Shown here piece by piece: positions 17,313 through 25,950 of a stretch of DNA of 64,000 nt. This stretch comes from Phycisphaerae bacterium (GTDB lineage: Bacteria > Planctomycetota > Phycisphaerae > SM23-33), in contig JASLNT010000090.1 of assembly GCA_030745875.1 (NCBI GenBank), forward strand, positions 1 through 64,000. The letters are read 5' to 3'. The position numbers were made by a program, and so were the translations under genes. The notes beneath the pieces were generated by a model, which had not been told where the DNA came from, did not search any database, and saw nothing but the letters and a program-made list of their open reading frames with translations. How positions within the stretch are numbered: the first letter of the stretch is position 1; each line of letters begins with the position of its first letter.

Positions 17313-17360
17313 ATCGGCCCCGCGGCCTAGAGAATCGCCGGGTCGTGGGAAAGCCGAAGC

Positions 17361-19091
17361 ATGAAAATCGATCTCGCCAAACGCCGTCGCATAATGCAGC
17401 GTTCCATCGAACTCGGGCACTGCGTCTGCGACCCGAAGAGGCCCTGTCCGTGTGATGTGTTCAAAGATCAGGGGATATGTCTGTGCGCAGGCGAACGGCC
17501 CGAACCGGGCGACATCGCCGACGTCAAACTCACCGAGATGGTCCACAACGCGGGATGCGCGTCGAAAATTGCGGCCGTCGATCTCGAAGCTGTTTTGGCC
17601 CGGCTGCCGGAGGTTAGCAGTCCGGCGGTGATTTCGGGGATACCGGCCGGTGACGATGCGGGCGTCTACGATCTGGGCGACGGAGTTGTGCTGGTTCAAA
17701 CGGTGGATGTATTTACGCCCTGTGTGGACGATCCGGAGCTGTTCGGGCGGATATGCGCCGCCAACTGCCTGTCGGACATCTACGCGATGGGAGCCCAACC
17801 GCACACCGCCCTGAGCATATTGGGCTTTCCCGCAGAGACGCAGAATCCGGAGATCATGTACCGGATGCTCAAGGGCGCGATGGACACGCTCGAGGAGGCG
17901 TCTGTCGCCTTGCTGGGCGGACACAGCATCAAAGATGAAGAGATCAAGCTTGGGTTTGCGATCACCGGAACCGCCCAGCGCGATGCGATCGAGCGGGGCA
18001 ACGCGAAAGTCGGCGATAAACTTGTCCTGACCAAATCGCTGGGCGTAGGCGCGCTGAATTTCGCCCGGCAGATCGGGCGTATCGATGCTTCTGCGATGAG
18101 GCAGGCTGAAGCGTCGATGGCTACTTTGAACAAATCGGCCGCCGAAGCAATGGTCGCCGCCGACGCCTCGGCGTGCACCGACGTTACGGGCTTCGGGCTG
18201 TTCGGGCATCTTATCGGAATGGCCAGGCACTCCGGACTCACCGCCTGCATCCAGGCCGACACGCTGCCCGCATTTGACGGAGCGCTGGAAGTGCTGGGCG
18301 ACGGCGTTGTGCCCGGAGCGGTTGAGCGAAATCGCGAGTACGTCGGCGAGGATATTTCGATCGCAGACAATATCGACGATGCGGTCGTATGTCTGGGTTT
18401 CGACGCCCAGACGTCCGGGGGCCTGCTGATCGCCATTTGTCCCGAGCGGTGCGATACGCTCCTTTCCGAACTCGACTGCCGCGGTGTCGGGCATGTAACG
18501 ATCGGAGAGTTTACCGCTGAGTCGACCGGGCGGATTGTTCTGGCGGGCGAATTCAAGGGCGATGGCGAAATCCACCCCAAGGCCGCCCAACGCGACAGCC
18601 GCGGTCAATCCGCAGACGATTCCGCTCAGGAAGACGCCCCGTGCTGCGGCCCGGATTCGCCCGAACCATGCTGCCCGGAGGCGACATCCGAACCGTGCTG
18701 TCCGGACATGGCGTCCGAACCGTGCTGCCCCGATCCGACCGCCGATTCGTGTTGTCCCGATCAATCCGCGGCGCCCGCCGATCTGGGCGAAGGAATGGGG
18801 ACCAGCGCCCACGCCGCACAGGCGTTTGGCATGCTGATGCGGGTGACGGCTTCGGGCGGAGCGATAGATGCTCACAGCAAGGAACTCATCAACTTTGCAC
18901 TGGCTGTCGCATCGAGGTGCGCCCCGTGCGTGAGAGCTCATTACACCAAGGCGATTAACATGGGAATCTCCCGGGAGCAGCTCGACGAAGCCGCCTGGTG
19001 CGCCGTGGCGATGGGGGGCGGTCCGGTCAAGATGTTCTACCAGGACATGCTTTGCGACCTGTCGGGGGGCAATGGCGGTTGCTGTTCATAG
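17361..19091 (+). CDS. selD: selenophosphate synthase with Cys-rich N-terminus, CC-repeat linker and AhpD-like C-terminal domain
   Basis: 576 residues. Residues 1-50 are a Cys-rich leader (GHCVCDPKRPCPCDVF, CLCAGERP). The SelD catalytic domain begins at VHNAGCASK, where Cys replaces Sec and Lys is kept, and continues with VQTVDVFTPCVDDPELFGRI, ANCLSDIYAMGA and TDVTGFGLFGHL. A linker follows with five CC pairs in repeats like SEPCCPD. Residues about 475-570 are a carboxymuconolactone decarboxylase/AhpD-like domain with SRCAPCVRAH (CxxC...H). SelD makes selenophosphate from selenide and ATP. The thiol-rich modules could deliver or reduce selenium, which is inference. It starts 48 bases after the novel selenoprotein gene. 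Confidence 0.95.
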   Translation: MKIDLAKRRRIMQRSIELGHCVCDPKRPCPCDVFKDQGICLCAGERPEPGDIADVKLTEMVHNAGCASKIAAVDLEAVLARLPEVSSPAVISGIPAGDDAGVYDLGDGVVLVQTVDVFTPCVDDPELFGRICAANCLSDIYAMGAQPHTALSILGFPAETQNPEIMYRMLKGAMDTLEEASVALLGGHSIKDEEIKLGFAITGTAQRDAIERGNAKVGDKLVLTKSLGVGALNFARQIGRIDASAMRQAEASMATLNKSAAEAMVAADASACTDVTGFGLFGHLIGMARHSGLTACIQADTLPAFDGALEVLGDGVVPGAVERNREYVGEDISIADNIDDAVVCLGFDAQTSGGLLIAICPERCDTLLSELDCRGVGHVTIGEFTAESTGRIVLAGEFKGDGEIHPKAAQRDSRGQSADDSAQEDAPCCGPDSPEPCCPEATSEPCCPDMASEPCCPDPTADSCCPDQSAAPADLGEGMGTSAHAAQAFGMLMRVTASGGAIDAHSKELINFALAVASRCAPCVRAHYTKAINMGISREQLDEAAWCAVAMGGGPVKMFYQDMLCDLSGGNGGCCS

Positions 19092-19205
19092 CCGACACGA
19101 TCGAGAGATTCGGGATTTGGGCTTTGGCCTGGCCGGTGGGGTTCGCTATAATACACATGTTATTCCGGCAGCATCGGCTGTTGGACATTCCTGGATTGAT
19201 ATCTC

Positions 19206-20213
19206 ATGCGAAGAACAATATTGACAACATGTGTGATCGGTTTGACCGCCCTGATGCTGACGTGCGGCTGCCGGCGTCCCGCGGATGATCCGAATTCCTC
19301 GGGGCGGTCGAACGATCCTGAACCGCAGAATGCGATTTCATTTCTCCAGACCAACAAACTGCTGGGCAAGCCCGTGCTGATTGAATTTGGGATGGTGGGG
19401 TGCGAACTCAGCGACAAGGGCTTCAAGACGATGATCGCCCTGCATAAAGACGGGCTTGTGGCCGGTCTGGAGTATGCGAGGGTCGAAACCTCCGACGACG
19501 CCGAGGCGGTTGACGCATACTACAAATCCAACCCCGCCGGATTCCTCGTCGCCAAAGATCCCAAAGGTGAACTGGCCGACGTGTTCGGCGCGACGATTTA
19601 CCCGGTGTTTCTTCTGATCGACAAGTTCGGCAATACTCGGTACATGGGCGGTTTTCCCGAAGACGACCTTGGCGATTGGTCCGAGATGCTGGCCGCCGAG
19701 GAATCCAATCCGGGCTCGAACACGCCTCGCCTGGGAGTGAAGGAACTCAACGGTCCGGAGCTTCTTGCCGCCACAAAACTGCCCGCCCTGGACGGGGCGG
19801 AACAGGCGTTGTCCGAGTACATGGGCCCCGGCGGGATGATGCTTGTTTTTGCGGATGCAAATTGCCCCTACAGCGGACATGCCATTCGGGACCTGCCCAG
19901 TGTCAGCCTGACGTTGAAGAAGGCCGCCCTGATCAGGACCGTTGTCGTTAACATCACCGACTCTGAAGATAAGGTCAAAGAGTACTACGCCAAACAGAAG
20001 CTAAGCGTTCCCGTTGTCTACGACGTCGGCTCGAACGTTCGGATCAACTGGGACGTGCAGTCCGTTCCCACGATAATCCTCTGCGACGCTCAGGGGCGGA
20101 TCGCCTATAACGGTCCGGCCGTCTGGGCCGATGTAGGCCGTGCAGGCGAGATGGCGTTGGGTTTGCGCCCGGGATCACTCAAATTCCAAGCCCGCGGAAC
20201 GAAGTTTGGGTGA
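19206..20213 (+). CDS. exported protein with two thioredoxin-like domains
   Basis: 335 residues with a hydrophobic N-terminus ending in TCGC, which may be a lipoprotein signal although the lipobox is imperfect. Two thioredoxin-fold regions are visible. The first has VLIEFGMVGCELSDKGF and ATIYPVFLLIDKFG. The second has MLVFADANCPYSGHAI and SVPTIILCDAQG. Each domain keeps a single cysteine rather than CxxC, so mono-thiol chemistry or substrate binding is likelier than disulfide exchange. It follows selD on the same strand, and a periplasmic link to the selenoproteins is possible but unproven. Confidence 0.75.
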   Translation: MRRTILTTCVIGLTALMLTCGCRRPADDPNSSGRSNDPEPQNAISFLQTNKLLGKPVLIEFGMVGCELSDKGFKTMIALHKDGLVAGLEYARVETSDDAEAVDAYYKSNPAGFLVAKDPKGELADVFGATIYPVFLLIDKFGNTRYMGGFPEDDLGDWSEMLAAEESNPGSNTPRLGVKELNGPELLAATKLPALDGAEQALSEYMGPGGMMLVFADANCPYSGHAIRDLPSVSLTLKKAALIRTVVVNITDSEDKVKEYYAKQKLSVPVVYDVGSNVRINWDVQSVPTIILCDAQGRIAYNGPAVWADVGRAGEMALGLRPGSLKFQARGTKFG

Positions 20214-20267
20214 GGCAAGTAACCCCCCCGCGTCACTTGGTGGTGACGCAATAACGATGAATACAAC

Positions 20268-20302
20268 AGCGGCGCCCCATCTTCTTTTGGGGCGCCGCTT
20301 TC
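20268..20302. terminator. bidirectional hairpin terminator between the thioredoxin-like gene and tRNA-Sec
   Basis: An 11-bp perfect stem (AGCGGCGCCCC at 20268-20278 with 20289-20299) lies between two convergent genes. T-rich sequence is short on both sides, so strength is uncertain. Confidence 0.6.
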
Positions 20303-20308
20303 GCATAC

Positions 20309-20402
20309 CGGAGGTGAATGGGAATCGAACCCACCCAGGACTTTGTTGAGCCCCACACTGGTTTTGAAGACCAGGGGCGCCACCAGGCCGCCGATCACCT
20401 CC
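20309..20402 (-). tRNA. selC: tRNA-Sec (anticodon UCA)
   Basis: On the minus strand the 94 bases fold as a tRNA with GGAGGTGA...TCACCTCC extended acceptor pairing, anticodon loop CTTCAAA with UCA, a long variable arm (GTGTGGGGCTCAACAAAGTC region) and T-loop GGTTCGATTCC. The long acceptor stem, long extra arm and UCA anticodon are specific to selenocysteine tRNA. It is encoded opposite the sel genes, about 1.2 kb after selD. Confidence 0.96.
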
Positions 20403-20565
20403 ATGTACGTTCCGGACGCAAATCCGCCTGAGCAAACCATTATCCACCGGTCGACAGCGAACGTCAAGCCGCGTTCCGAGCCCGCCGGCTTGCACGCGAC
20501 GGAGATATCGTCATAATCGCACGTCAGGCCATCGTCGCCGCAACGCAAACAACTCGGGAGAAGCC

Positions 20566-21891
20566 ATGCTGGATAAGGTGTTTGAACTCAAGGCGCGGGG
20601 CACGACCGTCAGACGCGAGATCATCGCAGGGGCTGTAACCTTCCTGACGATGAGCTACATCATATTCGTTAATCCCGACATGCTGAGCAAGACCGGGATG
20701 GACACCGACGCCCTCATAGGCGTGACGATACTCGCTGCGGCGTTCGGTACGCTGCTGGTGGGCTTGTGGGCAAACGTTCCGTTTGCGATGGCTCCGGGGA
20801 TGGGGCTCAACGCGTTTTTCACCTATACGCTTGTCATGGGGCAGAAAGTCACCTGGCCGGAGGCGCTAGGCGTGGTGTTCCTGTCGGGCGTGGTGTTCCT
20901 GCTGCTTACGCTGGTTGGCGCGCGGGAGAAGATAGTCGCCGCCATCCCGCTGTCGCTTCGTCTGGCTGCGGCGGCGGGGATTGGGTTGTTCATCACGTTC
21001 ATCGGTTTGAAGGGCATCGGTGTGATTGTCGACCATCCGGAGACGCTGGTGACGCTGGCCAAACCGTTCGACGCGAAAGTAGGCCTGGGCGCCGCGGGCC
21101 TGGCGATTATGTGCGCACTGACGGTTCGCAAGGTGAGGGGAGCGATCCTGATAGGCATTATACTCACAACCGTAATCGGAGCCCTGGCCGGACAAGTTGA
21201 CGTTTCGTCCCTGAGCAGGGGCGAGGTCCTTTCGGCGCCTCCGTCCATTGCGCCGATCGCTATGAAACTCGATATCCTCGGCGCCATGCGTATTTCGCTG
21301 ATCGGTTCGATATTCTCGTTTATGTTTGTAGACCTGTTCGACTCTGTGGGAACGATAGTAGCCTGCAGCCACGAAGCCGGACTCATCGACCAGTCCGGTC
21401 GTATCGGGAAGATCAATCGGATGCTGGAGGCCGACGCGGTTGCGACCGTGTTCGGGGCGATTCTCGGTACGAGCACCACCACTACCTATATCGAATCCGG
21501 AGCCGGAATCGCCGAAGGCGGTCGGACGGGTCTTGCGTCGGTGGTTACGGGATTGCTGTTTCTGGCGGCGCTTTTCTTCACGCCGCTGATCCGCGTGGTG
21601 CCTTTGTTTGCGACGGCTCCGGCGCTGATTATGGTGGGCGTCTTCATGTTCCGGAGCATTCGCAAGATCGATCTGTCAAATTTCTGTGAGGCGATGCCCG
21701 CGTTCCTTACGATCGTTCTCATGCCTCTGACCTACTCGATAAGCACGGGGTTGGCGTTTGGGTTTACGGCGCATATTGTTCTGACGATCGCGGCCGGGCG
21801 TGTCAGGAGCGTTGGGCTGGTGATGTGGATTATCGGGGCCCTGTCGCTGGCGGACATTACGATTCGCTCCGGTCTGTTTGACGCCGTCTGA
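20566..21891 (+). CDS. NCS2/AzgA-type purine permease
   Basis: 441 residues with about 12 hydrophobic segments. Family signatures are SYIIFVNPDMLSKTGMD at the N-terminus, FAMAPGMGLNAFFTYTLV, and MFVDLFDSVGTIVA plus GTSTTTTYIESGAGIAEGGR. These match adenine, guanine or hypoxanthine permeases of the AzgA branch, which import purine bases with protons across the inner membrane. It is a single gene; the upstream 160 bases contain no recognisable purine riboswitch. Confidence 0.92.
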   Translation: MLDKVFELKARGTTVRREIIAGAVTFLTMSYIIFVNPDMLSKTGMDTDALIGVTILAAAFGTLLVGLWANVPFAMAPGMGLNAFFTYTLVMGQKVTWPEALGVVFLSGVVFLLLTLVGAREKIVAAIPLSLRLAAAAGIGLFITFIGLKGIGVIVDHPETLVTLAKPFDAKVGLGAAGLAIMCALTVRKVRGAILIGIILTTVIGALAGQVDVSSLSRGEVLSAPPSIAPIAMKLDILGAMRISLIGSIFSFMFVDLFDSVGTIVACSHEAGLIDQSGRIGKINRMLEADAVATVFGAILGTSTTTTYIESGAGIAEGGRTGLASVVTGLLFLAALFFTPLIRVVPLFATAPALIMVGVFMFRSIRKIDLSNFCEAMPAFLTIVLMPLTYSISTGLAFGFTAHIVLTIAAGRVRSVGLVMWIIGALSLADITIRSGLFDAV

Positions 21892-21935
21892 AAATGAGGT
21901 CCCAGACCCAAAAAGTTGGTGATTATCGAGCCTGA

Positions 21936-22268
21936 CCTGTTTTCTGCTCTGGCAAACACCCGCCGAAGGGCAAGTATCGCAGACTGATGCGGGAAGAGTT
22001 TGACCTCGAACGCTACGGCCAGCGTTGGCAGGTCGAGACGGTATTCTCGATGATCAAGCGTAACCTGGGCAGCGCGTTGAACGGCCGGAGCTACTGGTCA
22101 CAGTGCAGAGAGATGATGCTTCTGGCGATCACACACAATATAATGATCGTCATGCCTGCAGAGCTTTTCTACACAGCAGCTCAGAACCCAACCAAAGTCA
22201 CAACCCACCGAGGCGCGGCCAACTTCTCCGGCCTGGAAGTATGGAAAGTCGATAGCCCCGACACTTAG
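21936..22268 (+). mobile_element. 3' remnant of a DDE transposase
   Basis: An open frame from about 21936 encodes KGKYRRLMREEFDLERYGQ and ETVFSMIKRNLGSALNGR, the C-terminal DDE-type region (E of the catalytic triad in ETVFSMIK) seen in IS4/IS5-like transposases. The first two-thirds of the gene is absent and no terminal repeats are visible. This is a decayed insertion between the permease gene and the exported fusion. Confidence 0.7.
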
Positions 22269-22293
22269 TCCAGTCATAGGCGCTTCGAGTTTT

Positions 22294-25200
22294 TCACTTG
22301 CTCGAAAAACATCTAACCGTACCGTCCTGCATTGTCAGGTACAGTCTGCCTCGGGCCGCGATAAGAGCGTCCCACGCGGGCAGGCCGGGCAGTTTGTATT
22401 CGGCGAGTTTCTTTCCGTTTTCCGCCGAAACAGCCCACAGGAGCGACCCTCTCTTTCCGTCCAAAGCTTCACGCTGCGCATCAAGCCCCTCCTCGGGGGC
22501 AAGCGTGTAGGGATACGGAGCACCATTTGAGGCCTGGCCAAACAGATCGGGCGGGCCGACAACAAAAAGATTCTTGCCGCTCAGCACCATGCCCCGGGCC
22601 AGGAGCCCAATCCCGTTCTTCCACAACGAAGGTTGATCCGGCTTCTTCGCCGTCCAAGACAAGCGTTTTGCCCTCGCACGGGGAGCTTTCTTCTTCGCTT
22701 TCGCCGGATCGGGCAGGGCGGCGGCGTAGAGAAGGTACTTTGTCTTGCCCAGCCCCAAATGGCTGCCCATATAATCGTACTGATCCCGGCGGCCAAAACC
22801 GTAGACCTTGTTCTTGTCCTTCACCATCAGGCGTCCCGCAGGACGTCGCTCGCCCGCGGAGAACCAACGCGTATAGCCCCCCGGCATCCCCGTGCCATAC
22901 TGCCAATACGTCCTGTGCCACCACGAATCGTCCAGAAAGCCGGCGGGGCTGAACAGGTGAGGCACATTGCCCAGTTGGACCACGCCGCGGGTGTCGAGAC
23001 GCATCTGCCGCATGAAGATGTTCGCTCCGTCACTTGCCAGAATGTCAGGAAAACTGCTTTTCGCAATTCGCTGCTCAACGAGCTTTCGTCCCGTCGCAGC
23101 GTCCAGCGCGTAGAAATACAATCCGTCCATGGCCGTCGTCCTGCCGGCTACAGCGTAAACTTTGCCGCCGGAGACCAGAACCCCGCCGTGAACCGGCCAG
23201 ACCGATTCGACATTCCCGTAAGCCACGATCCGCCGATCGACCGGAGCGGCCCGGAATCGCCATGCCAACTGGCCGTCGGTCATCCGCAGGCTGTAGATCC
23301 AACCGTCAGCGCAGCCGAATATCGCCGCGCCTTTGTAAATGGTCGGCGGTGAGTCCACGGCCCCGCCGGTGGTGAAAGTCCATATCAACTTGCCGGTTTC
23401 GGCGCTGAGGGCGTGGACCTGGCAACTGTCGGGAGCGGCCGTTATCAGCATGCCGCCGGCGACCACAGGCGCCGTCAGACGCCCTTTCAAGCTGGTCGTC
23501 CACACTTCATCAAGGGACGCCCTGACCTTCGTTCCCGCCACGCCGCCACGCGCCGCACCACCCCGGTAAGTAGGCCAGTCGGAATCGGAAACCTTACTCT
23601 TCCCATCGCTAACTTGCGACCAGGCCGGGCCCTTCTCAAACCGAACAGCTTCGGGCGAATCTTCGGCCGGATTAGAATTTGGCGCCAGAGCATTGAAACT
23701 CTTGAGATACGTTTCGATGCGGCATGCACACGGATGATGCGGAACGTACAGCAGTCCATTGGCGGGCATCAAGCCGTATTGACATGCCGCCCGCAGGAAA
23801 CTGTCGGTGCTCATCGTCCCGGCCGCCAGGCTGTAAAATTCCGTGGAACGCTGACACAATATCAGATAGTTCTCCGTAGCCTTGTTGCGATAACAACGCC
23901 AATGCGTCGCCGGATTGCGTATTGGCGATTTTCGGGGAGCATTCTTGATCTCGCCGGTTTTCAAGTCAAGCCCGGCCGCCAACCCCGGCTTCATGGACCT
24001 GACGAACGCCTTGTCGTCGATCACGAACACATCGGCCGGGCCCCTGAAATTCTCCACCGAATTCACGGACCACAGCTTTTTGCCCGTCGCGGCGTCATAG
24101 GCGACCGCCTGCCCTTTGCTTGAATGCTCCGTGTGCGGATACATGTACCAACTCAACGATCGGCCGTCCTTGTCTTTCTTGCGGTTCGCATCGTCGACTT
24201 CGCGATCCGCACAAATCACTACATCCTTACCCGCGACCAGCGTAGGCGCCGAAGAGCCGGGGCTGTCAACACTCACTAGTCTTTTAGCGCGCCAAAGCTC
24301 CTTCCCGCTCTTGGCGTCCAGTGCGATAATCGCCTTTTCGTTCTGAAAGAACACCCGCCCGTTGGCGACCGCCATGGCCGTCGGCATGATCTGTTGCGTA
24401 TCGGCGTCATCCTTCCTCCAGAGCAACTTCCCGGTTTGGGCCTCAACCGCCATCAAGTGCTTCAGCGGAGCTTTCTCCCGCCAGATTTTCCAATGCTTCT
24501 CGGGGTTCCCCGATGTCTTGCCCGTTCCTTTCATCTCGGTGGACATTCGGCCCGTGTCTTCCAGTTCATACGGCGCGCGATCGCCGACCACGGTGAATAT
24601 TACATCTCCGCTAACGGCAATTTCCATCGCATTGTCGGTGTTCCTGCATTCCCTAATCGTCTCGCCTGTCGCCGCGTCCAAAATGCTTATGGGCTTTCCG
24701 TATCCGAGCGTCACATAGACACGATCGCCATCGGCGACCAATCGCCTGGCCAGTGCTGTCGGCCCGGTCCTGAACGGACGAAAATGCCCTTCCCACGGCC
24801 CGACTGCACGCTTCCACAGCAAGACGCCGCTGAAGGCGTCCCGGGCGACCAGGCGCCACTGCGGCTTGAAAGCAATTGACGCAAGCGGCGCTTCGTCCAG
24901 GATGGAGAAGATGCGTCCCCTGGCCGAAACCAGGGCGCTAAGACTGTTCAGATGGTCATGGCTGCGAGCGTATTTCGGGCCGGAGATCCATTGGTAGCGT
25001 TTGGCCGGGCCGACAACCTTATCCCTTGCGACCGCATTGTTGTCGGCGCCATGCAGGAAGTGCGTCCACTCGTCGATCTCCTTGGGCCAGGGCTTGACGG
25101 TCTTCTTCCCGCCGATCTGCGCCACCCCCAGCGGCGCCACGACGCGCATGACCTCTTTCATTGTCACGCCGCCAAGATCGTCGGCCACCAGCAGGTTTAC

Positions 25201-25512
25201 CAGATTATCGACGTAAGGCAGGCGTTTACCGTCGAACGTGTCTACCGACACCGGGCCGTAAAGCCCCTTGGCACGGATATGCTCACGGGCCTTTGCGATG
25301 TTAGTTGCGTCGGTGTCGAGGCCGTGAACCAAATAGCGATCATTGGCTCGCAATGTTGCAGTAAGTTTCCCCTCTCCGCAGCCGACATGCACAACCAGAC
25401 CGCCTTTCACGCCCGAAACAGCGAGAGTGTCTTTGGCATTCGGTGTATCTGCATTAGCCGTAAACACCGCCAGGCTCAGAAATGCACTCAAAACGAACCA
25501 TATCTTGCACAT
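22294..25512 (-). CDS. exported methyltransferase-like / PQQ-type beta-propeller fusion
   Basis: 1072 residues from ATG 25512 (GGGAG nine bases upstream). A signal peptide (about 1-22) is followed by a Rossmann methyltransferase-like domain (VVHVGCGEGKLTATL, VHGLDTDATNIAKAREHI), then a helical bridge WPKEIDEWTHFLHGADNN. The remainder holds repeated PQQ-propeller blades of the form ALSAETGKLIWTF and VAYDAATGKKLWSV. The class is common in planctomycetes. An exported SAM-binding fold is odd because SAM is cytoplasmic; the domain may have lost activity or bind something else. It appears to be transcribed alone. Confidence 0.85.
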   Translation of the reverse strand: MCKIWFVLSAFLSLAVFTANADTPNAKDTLAVSGVKGGLVVHVGCGEGKLTATLRANDRYLVHGLDTDATNIAKAREHIRAKGLYGPVSVDTFDGKRLPYVDNLVNLLVADDLGGVTMKEVMRVVAPLGVAQIGGKKTVKPWPKEIDEWTHFLHGADNNAVARDKVVGPAKRYQWISGPKYARSHDHLNSLSALVSARGRIFSILDEAPLASIAFKPQWRLVARDAFSGVLLWKRAVGPWEGHFRPFRTGPTALARRLVADGDRVYVTLGYGKPISILDAATGETIRECRNTDNAMEIAVSGDVIFTVVGDRAPYELEDTGRMSTEMKGTGKTSGNPEKHWKIWREKAPLKHLMAVEAQTGKLLWRKDDADTQQIMPTAMAVANGRVFFQNEKAIIALDAKSGKELWRAKRLVSVDSPGSSAPTLVAGKDVVICADREVDDANRKKDKDGRSLSWYMYPHTEHSSKGQAVAYDAATGKKLWSVNSVENFRGPADVFVIDDKAFVRSMKPGLAAGLDLKTGEIKNAPRKSPIRNPATHWRCYRNKATENYLILCQRSTEFYSLAAGTMSTDSFLRAACQYGLMPANGLLYVPHHPCACRIETYLKSFNALAPNSNPAEDSPEAVRFEKGPAWSQVSDGKSKVSDSDWPTYRGGAARGGVAGTKVRASLDEVWTTSLKGRLTAPVVAGGMLITAAPDSCQVHALSAETGKLIWTFTTGGAVDSPPTIYKGAAIFGCADGWIYSLRMTDGQLAWRFRAAPVDRRIVAYGNVESVWPVHGGVLVSGGKVYAVAGRTTAMDGLYFYALDAATGRKLVEQRIAKSSFPDILASDGANIFMRQMRLDTRGVVQLGNVPHLFSPAGFLDDSWWHRTYWQYGTGMPGGYTRWFSAGERRPAGRLMVKDKNKVYGFGRRDQYDYMGSHLGLGKTKYLLYAAALPDPAKAKKKAPRARAKRLSWTAKKPDQPSLWKNGIGLLARGMVLSGKNLFVVGPPDLFGQASNGAPYPYTLAPEEGLDAQREALDGKRGSLLWAVSAENGKKLAEYKLPGLPAWDALIAARGRLYLTMQDGTVRCFSSK

Positions 25513-25569
25513 TACGATATACTCCCTTTTCAGCATCGCCGAGTCCTGCAAGGCGCCAAACATCGGATG

Positions 25570-25821
25570 TTACTTGCCCGCCGACGGGGGCCAGAACATT
25601 TTGAACCGGGATTTCCCAGATAGGATTGCGCCCGCGACCATCGCGGGGTTTTCACGGTGATTGTATCCGATACAGCGCGTTGAGCAAACTGAATATGGCC
25701 GCTGGGCATCGGACCATAGGCATTGAACCGCGCCACCGGTGAGGTCGGAGGTCGAAAACGAGCCTTTTTTCTGTGGCCACGACGTACTTTCCCCGTCGGT
25801 ATCGCTTGATCGCCATGCTTT
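25570..25821 (-). pseudogene. decayed reading frame of the dispersed repeat
   Basis: A start-less open frame of 83 codons ends at TAA 25570-25572. It includes TSWPQKKGSFSTSDLTGG, LWSDAQRPYS and GYNHRENPAMVAGA, and matches the frame at 1-138. No ATG lies before the conserved part, and a TAG at 25822-25824 precedes it. It looks like the fragment of a repeated gene or element. I do not recognise the protein. Confidence 0.4.
25601..25725 (-). repeat. dispersed repeat, copy B
   Basis: This is the inverted partner of bases 1-125: 104 of 125 positions match by hand alignment, without gaps. Confidence 0.75.
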
Positions 25822-25875
25822 CTACGGGCATTGGGGTCAGCCCTTAGAACATAGAATAAGGGCGGATCGCGCAGG

Positions 25876-25910
25876 CAAAAACACAGGCCCGCAGCGTTGT
25901 GCTGCGGGCC
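25876..25910 (-). terminator. Rho-independent terminator after the second novel selenoprotein
   Basis: A perfect 10-bp stem GGCCCGCAGC/GCTGCGGGCC (25886-25895 with 25901-25910) is followed on the minus strand by TGTGTTTTT. It lies about 40 bases after the TAA at 25951. This placement supports the true gene end being at 25951 and not at the TGA 228 bases upstream. Confidence 0.85.
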
Positions 25911-25950
25911 CGTTCGTTGCGTCTTGCTGTCGCCTGTGTTCAGGCGTTGG

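Noticed and set aside
16704..18941. 745-codon minus-strand frame opposite the selenoprotein and selD
   Set aside because: Antisense shadow, His/Arg/Gly-rich with no domain; the plus strand holds selD.
20211..20222. TGA at the end of the thioredoxin-like gene as another Sec codon
   Set aside because: The frame stops again two codons later and no hairpin is placed as in the three accepted cases.
20403..20565. Purine riboswitch before the NCS2 permease
   Set aside because: The conserved loop sequences of the purine aptamer are not present in this stretch.
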